From Phialocephala subalpina (Eukaryota; Ascomycota; Leotiomycetes; Helotiales; Mollisiaceae): 64,000 nt of DNA. Positions 11,499 through 23,157 of the stretch are shown here, one piece after another. The notes under the pieces are model-generated. The model was not told the origin of the DNA and did not search any database. It saw nothing but the letters and a program-made list of their open reading frames with translations. Both the position numbers and the translations under genes were made by a program. Position 1 is the stretch's first letter. Every line of letters begins with the position of its first letter. Where the stretch lies: contig FJOG01000029.1 in the NCBI GenBank assembly GCA_900073065.1, positions 507,210 to 571,209 of the forward strand. The letters are read 5' to 3'.

Positions 11499-11959
11499 GA
11501 TGAAGCAGACACCGATTTCGATATCGATTGAAAATTGTGGGATTGAGAGATGATCTCTATGATTTTGAAGGAAGTGAAACGGACATTGTGCTTATATGCT
11601 TGTGCCTGGTGATGGAGGTGTTCTGCCTTGCCATGCTTAAAAGTTTTACTTTGTGGGGGGATGAAGCCCGAGAAGCTGTTGGCGCGTCGTGCATGCGAGG
11701 GAACATGGCCAATAGATCGAAAAAGAATTGCGCGCCAGAACAAGCCTCTTCGCTTGAGGCCCAATCAGGGATGCGTGTATTAGTTGACTAGCTACCACGC
11801 CTGTTCCACGCCACATCTTCGTCTGTTTTTCAGCAACACCCCTGGGCGCTGAATCGGCTAGCTGTCTGGAAATTCCGTGGACGGCATCTGTGCAGCGAGC
11901 GGCCCGTTGATCTGTTTCTCGCACCCCGAGCGACTAATCCTGTGGAGGTTGCTAGGGGT

Positions 11960-12075
11960 CGCGTTCGAAAACCTCCAGGGGGTCATCTTTGAAAACCTCA
12001 AGGGTCATCTTCGAAAACCTTTGGGACCGGCTTCGAGAACCTCTAAGGTGGTCTTCTCAGATGTCTAGGATCTTC
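11960..12075. repeat. Degenerate short tandem repeat (about 22-24 bp, 4-5 copies)
   Basis: Successive variants of TTCGAAAACCTC / TTTGAAAACCTCAAGG / TTCGAAAACCTTTGGG / TTCGAGAACCTCTAAGG follow each other. The spacing is irregular and there is no coding role I can support. Confidence 0.55.
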
Positions 12076-12398
12076 TCAAGCCTCATTCAACCCTCCCAGG
12101 GATTTATTATTTCTCCCAGCAGCGATTGGCCTCCGGCTGCCATTCTCGGGAGCCCGGTCCACTGCCACGAGTCTAATGCTTCGTCTACCTTAACGACTCA
12201 TAAGCGCATGCAGACGACCTAAAACGGCATACAGAGTATATCTCAATTGCAGCCGATCAGGTTTGTCGGCGATCGCCCACTCCACAACCTCTAGATCCGG
12301 ATTAACAACTTGGACTCCGGATCCACGAGGCTGGTCGCAATCCAGAGCTTCAGGAAGTCGGTTTCACCAATCAACGAAAACGCCCCAAAAGAACAGCA

Positions 12399-12770
12399 AA
12401 ATTTCCCACGAAATCAAGTACTTCAAAACAAAAAAGTCTTTGTAATTCAAGCAGCGCGCACTCACTCCCTTGCCACGTGCAAGAATACTTCCCACGGTGT
12501 CCCTCAAAACCAAGTAAATTCAAAACAAGCGTTCGAATTTCCGGCAACGACTACTTGTCTAATCAACATGGGATGAAAGACTGGCACAATGCCCGACAAC
12601 GGTAGGGACTTTGGCATATTCACATTCTTCAAATTAAAAACAGGTTGTGAGCGCTCATCCTGGGCATGGGATTGAAGACCGGCCATAATGTCCCACGAAA
12701 TCAAGTACATTCTCTCCAAGAAAATCCTCAAAGCGAGCACTCGCTCCCACTCCATCGGAACACACCCACA
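12399..12770. repeat. Diverged direct repeat pair
   Basis: The segment CCCACGAAATCAAGTAC followed by an A-rich stretch and GCGCACTCACTCCC (near 12405-12470) recurs as CCCACGAAATCAAGTAC ... GAGCACTCGCTCCC (near 12690-12755), about 285 bp apart. The surrounding 12.1-13.6 kb holds no supported gene other than the 3' flank of samB. Confidence 0.5.
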
Positions 12771-13639
12771 AACTCCCACAAGTTCCAGGACATTCAGAAG
12801 CCCAAAAGATGGGAAGAAAGTCAATGTTCAAGATTCATGCTTATTCAACACCGGTGACCTGATCGCAAGCCAAGCCTAAGCCATTCCATAACCATACATA
12901 CAAGTTTGTTGTGCCTCCCTGACTCCAACATCCTCTCCTCAACTGGTCCCAATTTCCTGGTGCCTCTCTGACAAAAGCCAGGCATATCCACTTTGATACC
13001 AATAAGTTGAGATTCTCATATCCATCCATTCCAACAACCTAGCACCGATAGCCCAAAGAGCATGGAAAACAATGCCAAGTCAAAATAAGGTATGTTCGAC
13101 GAATGCTTATGTAAGCCAGTGGCTCCACTATCGCTGCTGATGGTCTGCCTCTGCGAATAGCGGGATATGTATCGTACAGGTCCCTGGCTGACATGCGAAG
13201 TCGAACGGCGCGGTATTCCTCCTTTCCCCTCGTATACTATGCTGGCTTCACCCCTCCTAATCCGATCCAGGCTCAATTGATAGACCTCCCATAAAAAGAC
13301 AAAGGGAATATGTTGCGGCAAAGGTATTCGAAAAAAAAATCCATGTAATGGAGACTAACGTGATTGAATGAACGCCCTTGGATGCAGATTTGAAGTTTTC
13401 GATTCGTTCGTAGTCGTATGATATTTTGGTATTGAAAGGGGACTCGCTATCGTTCGTTTCGTGCAATGTGATGCATGCCTCGCTGATGGGTGGTATTGGT
13501 CGTTGATTGACATTAAAATATTAGGAAACTCGTTCTGCCGTGCTTCGCTCCAGCGATGTTCTGACCTCAAGCCAGATATGTAGTATTAACCTGCGTAGTG
13601 AGGGGACTGAAAGTGGTCGTTCAATAGACACTATAGCTG

Positions 13640-15556
13640 CTACTGAGTTGCAGCAACACACCAATGCCTGTGGAAGACCCAGGCACTCTTCTGACATTCC
13701 TTGCTGCAGTATTTCGTCCTCCTGCATCTGCGGCATTTGGCGAATTGTCTTGTGAACTCCTCCCACTTCCCACATTGGTAGTATGCACATTGTCTGATTC
13801 CTCCACGGCTATCATCCTTCCGGCACAGATTCCTCATCACAACTCCTGCCCAGTATTGCATATCTTGGCTGTGGTGACGGACGGTGAACTTCTCGACTAG
13901 AGGGAATATGTTGAAGTCGTCTGGAAGGAGGTACTCTTCTTCTTCCGAGTCGCAGGCGGATGTTGAGCAGGTTGGAGAGGATGACGCGGATGGGGAGAAA
14001 GCATTCGTTTCGTCGACATCAAGGAGGTGTAGCTCAGACCCAATCTTGAGTTTGGGGACAAGATGGGATTTCTGAAAATATGATCGGAGGTTGCAGTACT
14101 TTGAAACGTACGCGAGAAGCTGGAGGGACATCAAGACATCCTCATCTCTTGGCATAGCTGCTAGAACTTGACCGCTTGCAGGTGTGGGCCGGTCAAGGAG
14201 GTATCGCGGGATGGTGGCATTAGGCATTGTGGGTGGGGTATTCGCAGCCGTAGTTTGAGCAGGTGAAAGGCCCATTGTCGGGCCTGTAGGAGTCGTAGCG
14301 TCGTTGATCATGCTACCGTCGATGGCAGATCTGTGTGTGATGTTGAAGGTACCGGCGTCTTGTGCTTCAGACACGGTAGGAGTAGTCAAGCCCAGGGGTG
14401 TTTCCACAGCAGTAAGCATGCTATCGCCCTCATCCATGGTAATGTCTTGGATGTTGACGGTCGATTGGATATCTGCAGTGCTGACACCAGAGATTTCTGG
14501 GTCTCCGGACTCGTCAGACGCCATGCTATCAGCATTTGGATCTTCTGGTTCCCCGACAAGTGAAGCTTGATGACGGATTGATGGCCTCCTCCTTGATCGA
14601 ACTGAAGGGGCGGACATGGATGTGGGACGAACAGTAGGCGATCGCATTTGATTGGGAGGAAGGGGTGTGGTCGGAGATTCAGGTTGGGAAGTCAGTCCAC
14701 CGTGGAAGCCAGGAACCATGGATGGCAGGCGATCCACATCACGAACTGGTCTGATGTTGAATCCATCTGCGGTGTCCATTGAAGGAACTGCGGTAGCCAG
14801 AGGTTGGATGTTATGACGGGAGGGTGGTAAGAAATGCTGTCTGGCATCTGAACCTCTGTGGTGATGATGGTGGTGGTGGTGTCTATGAACAGAGAATGTG
14901 GTTCTTTCGGGTGGAGAAGTGACAGCGAATTGGGGTCCAGTTGGAGTTGCGTCCATGGCGTCTGACCCAGCCGTCAATGGAGCGTTTGTGAATGTAGCAG
15001 GAATATCAATAGATGGTGGAGGAGGTTGTCGTCGAGATGCTCGAAATTCTGATTCGAATCGAGATGCGCGGTTCCCGAATGAACCTTTGTGGGAGCGGCT
15101 GCTTTCGCCAGTTCGTGACCCATTCAATCGTTGCTCCTGCAATTTTTTCGCCTCCTCTGCCTTTTCTCTGCATCTATCCACAACCTTGATATAATTGTCG
15201 AGTATCGTAGCAATGACTGGAACCATGTCCGCCTCAACAACTCGTGTTCGCACGTTTTCCGATCCTCGGACCCCAATGTTAACAACACATTGGAATGCCA
15301 AATTCCATTTCCACATATCCATCATATCTTTGCTTCGCCCTGCCTTGAGAAGGCATACCAATCGCTCGACACCTCCATCGACGGTAAGAATATCCCGTAT
15401 CCGGGCGGAGGAGGTTGTGAGGTATGCGAGGTGGTTGAGGGAATTGATGAGTGGGAGGGTCGAGGTGCAGTCGAGGGCCCTGCGGTCATACAAGGCGGTC
15501 GTGATGCCGACGGATGCCTTGTTGACATTAGGAATACTGAAATTAACTTCTCTCAT
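13640..15556 (-). CDS. samB: MYND zinc-finger protein SamB/MUB1
   Basis: The product is 638 residues from the start I prefer (MREVNFSIPNVNKAS, ATG at 15556); an in-frame ATG at 15574 would add six residues. The strongly conserved N-terminus (NFSIPNVNKAS, TTALYDRRALDC, LNHLAYLTTSSARIRDIL) is an armadillo-like helical region typical of SamB in Aspergillus and Mub1 in yeast. The centre is low complexity, with a His-rich run near residues 230-240. The C-terminus is a MYND-type zinc-binding domain with Cys/His ligands (C-x2-C pairs in AKCRRCRRTKYCSKEC and final HRHWC). Yeast Mub1 partners the ubiquitin ligase Ubr2; SamB affects polarity and septation in Aspergillus nidulans. It is single-exon here and sits between the two halves of the small-membrane-protein cluster. 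Confidence 0.93.
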   Translation of the reverse strand: MREVNFSIPNVNKASVGITTALYDRRALDCTSTLPLINSLNHLAYLTTSSARIRDILTVDGGVERLVCLLKAGRSKDMMDMWKWNLAFQCVVNIGVRGSENVRTRVVEADMVPVIATILDNYIKVVDRCREKAEEAKKLQEQRLNGSRTGESSRSHKGSFGNRASRFESEFRASRRQPPPPSIDIPATFTNAPLTAGSDAMDATPTGPQFAVTSPPERTTFSVHRHHHHHHHHRGSDARQHFLPPSRHNIQPLATAVPSMDTADGFNIRPVRDVDRLPSMVPGFHGGLTSQPESPTTPLPPNQMRSPTVRPTSMSAPSVRSRRRPSIRHQASLVGEPEDPNADSMASDESGDPEISGVSTADIQSTVNIQDITMDEGDSMLTAVETPLGLTTPTVSEAQDAGTFNITHRSAIDGSMINDATTPTGPTMGLSPAQTTAANTPPTMPNATIPRYLLDRPTPASGQVLAAMPRDEDVLMSLQLLAYVSKYCNLRSYFQKSHLVPKLKIGSELHLLDVDETNAFSPSASSSPTCSTSACDSEEEEYLLPDDFNIFPLVEKFTVRHHSQDMQYWAGVVMRNLCRKDDSRGGIRQCAYYQCGKWEEFTRQFAKCRRCRRTKYCSKECQKSAWVFHRHWCVAATQ

Positions 15557-18250
15557 GATGGCGATGGTCCGCACAATCGCGGTGTGTCAGCGGTCGTCTT
15601 CGTCAATCGAGTGTTTCAGCTGTCTGCCAACACGGAATATTTATGCTGATGACACGGCAGGCTGCTGGTGCTTGTTCGAATGCTGGAAATGTATCTTCGG
15701 TCAGCAGCGTGTTTGGAATGCAGATGTCGATGGTTTTGATGTCGGAAGGCGATGCAGACGAACGTGATCGGATGTCGCGAGCCTGGAGAGAATCACGGCA
15801 CTGGCAGTGATGATGACAAACGGCGGTGGCGTATCAAGCTCGATACATGTGTGCCCGAGACTCGATGAATTCGATGTCGGTGAAGGAGGTGAAGGTTGGG
15901 TGGTGAGGAGGGAGGAGGTTGGATTTGCCCTCGAGGGTGGAGTTAAGCGTGTCGCAGGTGCTTGACTCCTGGATCCAATGCAAGCGACGTTGCCGGGAAT
16001 CGCGCTTGGAGTGTCTGGCAGACGTGGAACACCCCAGGACGGACGACGAGTGATGGGAGATGGGAGAAGAGGAGATCGAGAGTCGTGATGTTCGTCGTCG
16101 TCGGAGTTGTTGTTGGAGAAAGAAAGCTCGCAGTGGATTGCGACTTGAGCGATCCTCGACAACGAAAAACGGCCGTGCTTAGATTACGGGCGAAATTGCG
16201 AGGCAGGCGCGCTCGACCAGAGAATGCAGAGTGGGTTTCGTAAATTGCTTAACACCAAGCAGTATCCCCTTATATCAGGAGCTGCAATAGTGAAGGCTGT
16301 TAATAGGGATAGGGGACGACAATATTTTATTCACCGCACAGCGTGAATCACGGACAGTCGAGTTGAGTTGTGGTTGTGGTCGAGTCCGGCCTGAGGAGCA
16401 GAGGATTGTTCTTGGACCAAGAACCAACACTGGTTTTGAAGGTCTGCAGTCTCCGCTGGCTTGGAAGGGTTGGGCTCGGCTTTTACTGGGGGTTTGCGTG
16501 GATGGCGGCGGCGACTGATGGTTGGCTCAACTTGGCTAGTGTTGGCTGTATTTTACATCAAAGTTGAGACTGGCGGCGCACGATTGGAAATACAATTGGC
16601 TACGGCGAGTCAATATCATTACTCAGCAAAGTATTTGCCATCGAAAATTCAATCGGGGGCCAAGACAGTTGGAACAGTTGCATCTGATTAGGAGACGGAT
16701 CCACGAGTCTCGAGAAGAGCTGACTCTTCGTCCACATGGCAGGCAGATCTACAACTCGCTCAGTCCGAACGCGACCGTTGGACCCTTTTCAGCTCTCAGG
16801 GTCCCGATACTTTCTCGAATTTGTTTCCCGCGTCACTTCTAGAATTGTTTCTACGCCGCAAGTATATTATCAAGTTTCGATATATCAGCTGTTATGACTG
16901 TTGGGTTGTTTCACCAGCTTCCTCAGCTCTTCAGGCTGAAAAAGGGGGTGCGATCGATTATTCCTCCTCAAACGAAATACAGCATCGAGTCCCCGCTTTC
17001 ACCAACCCCTTGGATCATGTTCACATATGCAAAGTCTTGTGGAACAATGCAAGAATACACGGATATAAAGGCATCGCTATAAAAATGTCCTGGACGCTCA
17101 TACTTTATAAGCCACATTCAGCCTCCGATATCATGCCCGGGACGTCCAAGCATCGCTCACCGCCCGTTCATCATACACAGAATCGAACGCGGACGCCTCA
17201 GATTCATATCAGCGCATTGTATGCCCAGGCTGCTGGAACCGAGAACTGCGACATCTGACATCTCGTGTTCTATTCCTTCCGAGGAGCATCTGAGAGCTTC
17301 GAGAGTGAAAATCTCTTCTTCGCGCATTCTCCTGAATCTCCTCACCTGGATATATGGTTCCGACAAACCTCACTTTTCGACTCCTCAACTTCATCACAAC
17401 AACTCAAACCCCATCACTCACTCATTCACCACTTACAAAAAACCAACATCACGGCACTGTCAGTTTAAGCCCTCTCGCATACACAGGTCCACGACACGGT
17501 CGCACAGGTCTCCAAATAGGCCTCATCCGCGCATTGGCTCCCAACCACCCAATCACACAACTCCGCACACAACTCCGCACACGCTCCAGCGTCAAACCCA
17601 GCGCTTAACTCACGCCTTCACCCACAATCACTTCATCCTGCTCTCTCATTCGATCAAAGCATTATTCTCTCCTCGAATCCCCAGCTTCAGACGCTGACAG
17701 ACGCACGCACTCCTAGGGGAGGCGCCCGTTTAACTTTCTTCACCTCGATTGCCGCGCTTTACCTTGTCTTTTGTTCTGACTTTCTTGAATTTTGTAGAGT
17801 TCTGACTGTGTTCTTGCTCAATAGTGGCCTGCATGCAGAGTGCGTTGCATGCGTTTGTCGAATCGTGGATCGGATAGCGTGCCACAGTGCAGAGCTGTGC
17901 AGCGGAAGCGGGAGGAAACGTGGATGCGTCGCAGCCGATGCTTCCCTTCCTTTTCCTTCCTTCAAACCCATCCCATCAGTTCCTCCTCCTCTTTGCTCTT
18001 CTCCACTTCCCGAGACCTGCAATTTCACTCACGTGCACCTCACGTGCCATCCCCTTTCCTCCCCAAATAAACTTCCCACCAAAAACACGTCCAGGATACG
18101 CGGTATTCCTACGCATTAAAGTATAAATCCTCGCGTCCAGTTGATGCGGTATGATGCAATTCAGATGCATCAGATGATTGCGGGCCGCAGAACGTCTGAA
18201 ACCGAGTTTGTTTGGACGGGCGGGGTTGTCGCGTTTCTTGATGGCGGGTT
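15557..18250. other. samB leader/promoter region and intergenic DNA
   Basis: This 2.7-kb stretch lies upstream of samB. It contains several medium open frames (for example minus 15701-16162, 153 codons, Ser/Pro/Thr-rich; plus 17221-17697) without domains, matched introns or promoters. The part nearest samB may be a long 5' untranslated leader. No RNA gene is recognised. Confidence 0.4.
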
Positions 18251-18682
18251 GAGGTTTTTCCGTGTTTGGAGGAGGGGGCGTTGTTTATGCTTGATATGCT
18301 GTTGTTGCACAGCCTTGCGGTTGAGCAGTTTAAAGAGCTTGATAGGAAGTCCGCCTCCTGAGCTGGGACATCACGTGGGTGGTTCTCATTTCGATACGGT
18401 CTTCCTAAATTGGACTGTATATCAAATTTGCTATTTATTGCATGCTTAAATCCTCCTGTGTGCCAGAACGTTCACCATATCATGCAGTCGCCAACGGGAT
18501 GCTTACATCACGTTCTCGGCTGGCATCGGATCGGGACCCGAGTGAACTTTCCCGGCGGCATTACCAAAAGAGGATTCGGGCAAACCTCCCTCGTCCAGCA
18601 GCACTCAGAAGTTGGCTTGCCCGAGTCTCTTTGATCGCGCGCAGGTATTGGCTGTGACAGCACTCTCTCCAATTTTGCAGAA

Positions 18683-18751
18683 TTGTGAGATGGCGAGATT
18701 GTGAGATTGTGAGATTGCGAGATTGCGAGATTGTGAGATTGTGAGATTGTG
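18683..18751. repeat. 9-bp minisatellite GAGATTGYG
   Basis: Seven or more near-perfect tandem copies of GAGATTGTG or GAGATTGCG. It lies within duplication unit 1 and is absent from the other units. Confidence 0.85.
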
Positions 18752-20191
18752 ATTTTGGCTGTGACAACGCACAAGGCTTCGCGAGTCTTACAAGCTGTAC
18801 CTGCCGCCCCGAGACCTCGGGCTGATTATTTTCTTAATGCCTGCAGCTACCCCTCACCTCGCACAGCGGTCGAGGGTAGGGTTGCCAGAGTGCGTTTCTT
18901 TGTTGTAGATTTTGGCTGTGACAGCACATTTTTTCCAAAAAATTTCAACTTTCGGCGAGGCTGCACTTTGCCTTCAGCCTATCTTTTGCAAGCTCAATAC
19001 ACGGTACAGCAACCGAATCAGTCATGTCGCGGTGACAAGACTGATTGGATGAGATAGAATGGGCTGCGATTGGCCTCGGACTCGCGTGTGCAAAATTCGT
19101 CGTTGGCGATGGCAAGTAATATAGAGAAAAGACTCATCGGCGTTGTCACTGGATGAACGCCTGGACATCTCCGCTGTAGCTATGAGTCTTGTCGCATGAG
19201 TGGTGGGTGGCCATGGTCTGTGATGTTATGCGACAAGGAAAGCTCGGATCCGTCCTCAACGTGAAGAAACGAAGATGTCGAGGTCTCGGCAATTAGCCAA
19301 TACCGGTGCAGTGCTCAAACGCCACCTTGTCTTGAGCCAATGTGTTGATAACCGACCTGCACCTCATCGGTTCTCTTTACTTCGATCTTGCGTCTGGATA
19401 CCAGGCTCGAAGATCTCCAGGGCACTCCCCCTCCCCCTCACTAGATAACCTCGAGCCTCGCACTCAGGTCGAACGACCGAGTAGTAGCTGTGGCGTCTCT
19501 GCCCCACGCAGCCATTGGACAACTAGCTTGAAATCAGCACTTTCCAGCCGCACCCCCATGCTCCATGTAAGGATGGATTAACTTGGGGGTGAGTTGCAGT
19601 GCTCGCCTCGTGTGTCCCTGGTCGACTTACGAGTGACGAGGCCAGCTCTGGAACTGGCACTTCCTAACACTGCCAGCCGATTATCCACAGCCCAGGTTGC
19701 AGGAATAGAGCCATTGGCCAGGTGTGAGAGGTTATGGTGGACAGAGGATGGGATGAGCGTTATGGCCAGGTCAGGAATAGCATGGGTGATAGTCTGGCAG
19801 TAGATTTGCGTGGCATTGGGGAAAAGGATCCTCTGCTCTGCTCAGATAATGATCGAGTGTAAGTGAGTTAGTGATCCTGAGTGTCGTCCTTCATGCAGGA
19901 TTCGGTGGTTGAGTAGCTCACTATCGTGGCTGGGGCAGCAAAAGCACCCAATCACTAGGAGTGCACCATGCAGATGCAAAGTGCATCACTGCCACTTCTT
20001 TTCTTCAACCTCAGCGTCATTTCCAGGTTTCTCATCACCATGCCAATAATCCAACACAACTACTGGCTTGCAATACCTGATCTCCAATCTCTGTGTCGTT
20101 TTCTCATTGCCTCAAGGATTTCACGGGTTCTGCCCGCGAAATGTGTGGCAGCGAAAACTAACCTCGTTGCTTATTTCGAACCTTCTCTGAA

Positions 20192-20198
20192 TATATAA
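20192..20198 (+). promoter_or_regulatory. TATA box of P1
   Basis: TATATAA lies 90 bp before the ATG of P1. The same element and the following leader (CATCGACCACCC ... ATCATGG) are retained at P4, with a close variant at P2. Confidence 0.6.
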
Positions 20199-20281
20199 TC
20201 CTGCATTCCTCTTCCTTCCAAAATAGTTTCTTTGGAGCATCGACCACCCTGTAATCAAGATTCCAGATCTAAGCAATTATC

Positions 20282-20718
20282 ATGGGTAAATTATTTCTAC
20301 GTTGCTCTTAATTAACCTCTCAGCCTTACCTCGATTTACTTTTGCCTCTGTTTCATCCAATTACTTTGATCGTATTTATATTCATTTCTAATATCGCTAA
20401 CTTCTACCCAAGTCTCCAACGACACAATTATCACAATCAACTTTGGCCTCGTTAGCATTACTATTAGCTTTGCTAGTATGCTCATCGCATATCTTACTCT
20501 TCGAGCTATGTATATCGGTAGTAGTATGTCAATCCTCTTAAGGTCACCGATCCGTCTCATCTGCGCCTACTCTATGATGCAATGCAGCTTCTGATATCGG
20601 TTTCATAGATCAGAACACCGATCGACCTTTGGAGAACGGGACAACCTTTCGTCATGAGCACACATACTACCTGCCGGAGGACGCATCCGCGAATGAATTG
20701 AGGCGGAGACATTCTTGA
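20282..20718 (+). CDS. Small single-span membrane protein, family member P1
   Basis: Exons are 20282-20285 (ATGG), 20413-20523 and 20609-20718; both introns are phase 1 and the product is 74 residues. It starts MVSNDTIITINFG, has one helix ending AYLTLRAM, and a tail NQNTDRPLENGTTFRHEHTY followed by an acidic patch and a basic end, RRRHS. Very similar to P4 and P2, with a shared promoter and leader, so it is a recent duplicate. Upstream sequence to 18.2 kb is part of the duplicated unit. Function unknown; a membrane-tethered peptide with a cytosolic tail is the simplest reading. Confidence 0.75.
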
Positions 20719-22588
20719 AAATGGAACGAAGGACTATCAAAATACCTTTGACATCGTTGCTCTTCACGTTCACCGTTCTTCATCCATGTTCGCATGCCTT
20801 TCGTGTTGCGATTTCTCTTCATTGACCCAATCAGCCGCGGAAGTTGAGAATAGTAGAGGCTGCAAGCACAAGCCTTGGGTTCCTTGCCCACCCCCCGAAT
20901 TCTGCGTCGTTTCAATCTTGTCATTGTCCAACAGATGAGACCTGAGGACTATCACGTTGGTGGATTTGAGAAGTTCCGCGGAATTGGAGTCTAAAATTTG
21001 AATGAGAAAAGCTTGAGCCCCCTTTGATGGCAGTCGCCATTCAGCTCTGTCTTTAGGATCAATGACATCTGAGGCACTTTGATGCTGATATATTTCACTA
21101 CTACTTAGGTGCAATCTTCTTCAAATTCGCCATCTCCAAGTGGCTATGAGTTTGACCCCGACTAGAATGCGGGGCATGGACCAGTGTGGTCTTGACAAAG
21201 GTAGTGATCAAAATCTCTTCGTGCACGCTTATATTGCTCAACGCAAAAAAGTCCGATGGGACTATCCGAAGTACTTTTCATGGAATTCCAATGCTTTTCT
21301 GTGTTTGGAGGAGGTGTTTATGCTTGATATACTGTTGTTGCACAGCCTTGAGGTTCCAAGAGCTTGATAGGGGTCAGCCTTTCTGATGTGCAGGGAGAGT
21401 TAGTCGGATCACGTGAGTACTACTATTTTGGTCCTCTCTTGCTGAATTAGACTGCTTTCGATTTTGATATTTACCGCTTGCTTGATATTTCCTACGAAAT
21501 AAACCATTATCGCATCGTCAAACGATGCTCACATGACGTGCTATCGGGGCTTCGGCCCGTGGTCGGCTTCGGGACAAGTCTGCCGAGAGCGGATTCGGGA
21601 TGTTGTCGACTTCTCTCAAAAACCTGGAAGTCACCTCTTCTCTCGGCTAAGCCGCCAGAACAAGTAGGATCTGTATCCTTACTTTAATACGATTCTTGCG
21701 ACCCATAAACTCTAATTGTCAGTCTCGCGAAGCAAGGTCGCTTTGTGCGTACAAGGTGAGGAGCTCGAGCTCGCACTTGGAGCTGACCCTCCGTCGATCA
21801 AGGGTGATTTCACTTAGAAGCTTTGAATTGTATATAGAAATTTACTGTAATAACGCACTCATTTTCACGATCGTTGTATTTTTGTACGCGACACCTGATC
21901 GAACTACCTACCCCTCACCCCGTAGAAATCAAGAGTGGGGTCGCCCGAGAGGTTTCCTGCGTGCAGAATTTGGCTATGACAACACATACTTTTTCACGCA
22001 CGCTGGTTTAAGATTTTTTGCACTTTTGGGACACTCAAGTCTACTTATAGAGTTCTATTCCGCCCCCAACGAGGTTGGTGGCGTTGTGCCAAACCGAGTT
22101 CAGCGCATCGCAGGATAGATAAGAGATTCTGGTTGGACGCGGGTAGAAACTTTGTCATTTCACGCGAAAGCAAGGTTGTATTTATTTGACACATTTCGGT
22201 ACAGCTACCGAGTCTACCACTGTCCCGTCGGCGGCAAAGCCCCGAGACCTTACTACCACGATTGCACCCAGACGTGGGACTCAGCCCCCTTTCTTCCAAT
22301 GAGAACAATAGCGCAATGCAAGACGCATGTTTGAGGATGCGAAATCCGTACATAATGTTCATACAATCCAATCAGAATCCATCACGATCCCATCGCAACT
22401 GCAGATGGCATTCGCAAGTCCACGAATTTAGAGTTTTACCTTCGGACAAAGTTCGTAAGCTGGTCAGATATCTTCTCTCCAATATCACTGTCAATCTTTC
22501 CAAGTTCGAATGGTCTCGATGGCTCTGGCGGCGAAAAAGTATGCCACCAGGTATTAGCCTGACTGCTCAATTCGAATATCTCTCGAGA

Positions 22589-22595
22589 TATATAA
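22589..22595 (+). promoter_or_regulatory. TATA box of P2
   Basis: TATATAA lies 88 bp upstream of the P2 start, the same spacing as in P1 and P4, followed by a conserved leader containing GAGCATCGAACACCCC. Confidence 0.6.
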
Positions 22596-22676
22596 CCCTC
22601 GATCCCGCTTGCTTCCAGTGCCCTCTTCGGAGCATCGAACACCCCAAAATCGCTACTTCAGATTCAAGCAACCATC

Positions 22677-23157
22677 ATGGGTAAGTAACTTCTACCTCGC
22701 AAATGCCGGTTCTCTCAGCCTTATGTACCTCGATGCTGCACCAACCACAAGACAGCCCCGCTCTACCTCAGCTGTTTCTCAATATGAACACCTCAAAAGT
22801 CTCCATGTGGTCAAGGTCACTGACGTCTATCACAGTCTCCAACGACACAGTTATCACAATTACCTTCGGGCTCGTCAGCATTATCATCAGCTTTGCCAGT
22901 ATGCTCATCGCCTACCTCACTCTTCGCGCTATGCCTACGGAACACGGTACGTCGACGCACCGAGGATAACCTCTTGCTCTGTCTATCTTATCCTCCCCCA
23001 ATTCTCTCGAGTCGGCTCTGACTTGGGCTTCGTAGATCAAAATATCGATCGGCCTTTGGAGAATGGCACAACCTTTCGACACGAGCATACATACTTCCTT
23101 GCAGATTGCAACACCTCAACGGGGTCGATGTTGGAGGAATCTAAGAAGTCGGTATAG
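22677..23157 (+). CDS. Small single-span membrane protein, family member P2
   Basis: Exons are 22677-22680 (ATGG), 22836-22946 and 23036-23157, both introns phase 1, product 78 residues. It starts MVSNDTVITITFG, has a helix ending AYLTLRAM, and a tail DQNIDRPLENGTTFRHEHTY then FLADCNTSTG and an end SKKSV. It differs from P1 and P4 mainly in the last 25 residues, which diverge faster than the helix and the RHEHTY motif. Confidence 0.75.

Larger units (their letters stand above)
18262..20718 (+). repeat. Segmental duplication unit 1 (contains P1)
   Basis: This stretch shares ordered blocks with 21301-23157 and 25870-27921. Shared blocks include GTGTTTGGAGGAGG...GTTGTTGCACAGCCTT (18262 and 21301), a block with ACATCACG and GGCTGGCATCGGATC (18507 and 26015), GGCTGTGACAACGCACAAG (18759 and 26338), CAATCTCTGTGTCGTTT (about 20087 and 27304), and the promoter, leader and coding region of the contained family gene. 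Blocks are diverged by point changes and indels. Confidence 0.7.
21301..23157 (+). repeat. Segmental duplication unit 2 (contains P2)
   Basis: It shares the block beginning GTGTTTGGAGGAGG with unit 1, a CACGTG-containing block at about 21410, a GGCTATGACAACACA block at about 21972 matching GGCTGTGACAACGCA of units 1 and 3, and the P2 promoter and gene. It is shorter than unit 1 because of deletions. Confidence 0.6.

Noticed and set aside
15701..16162. 153-codon minus-strand ORF upstream of samB
   Set aside because: Ser/Pro/Thr-rich text typical of GC-rich leaders; no homology recognised. More likely samB 5' region.
17160..17280. tRNA-like GTTCGATTC with complementary CATACA/TGTATG ends on the minus strand
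   Set aside because: The paired ends are only about 50 nt apart and there is no D-arm or anticodon arm, so a tRNA cannot be built.
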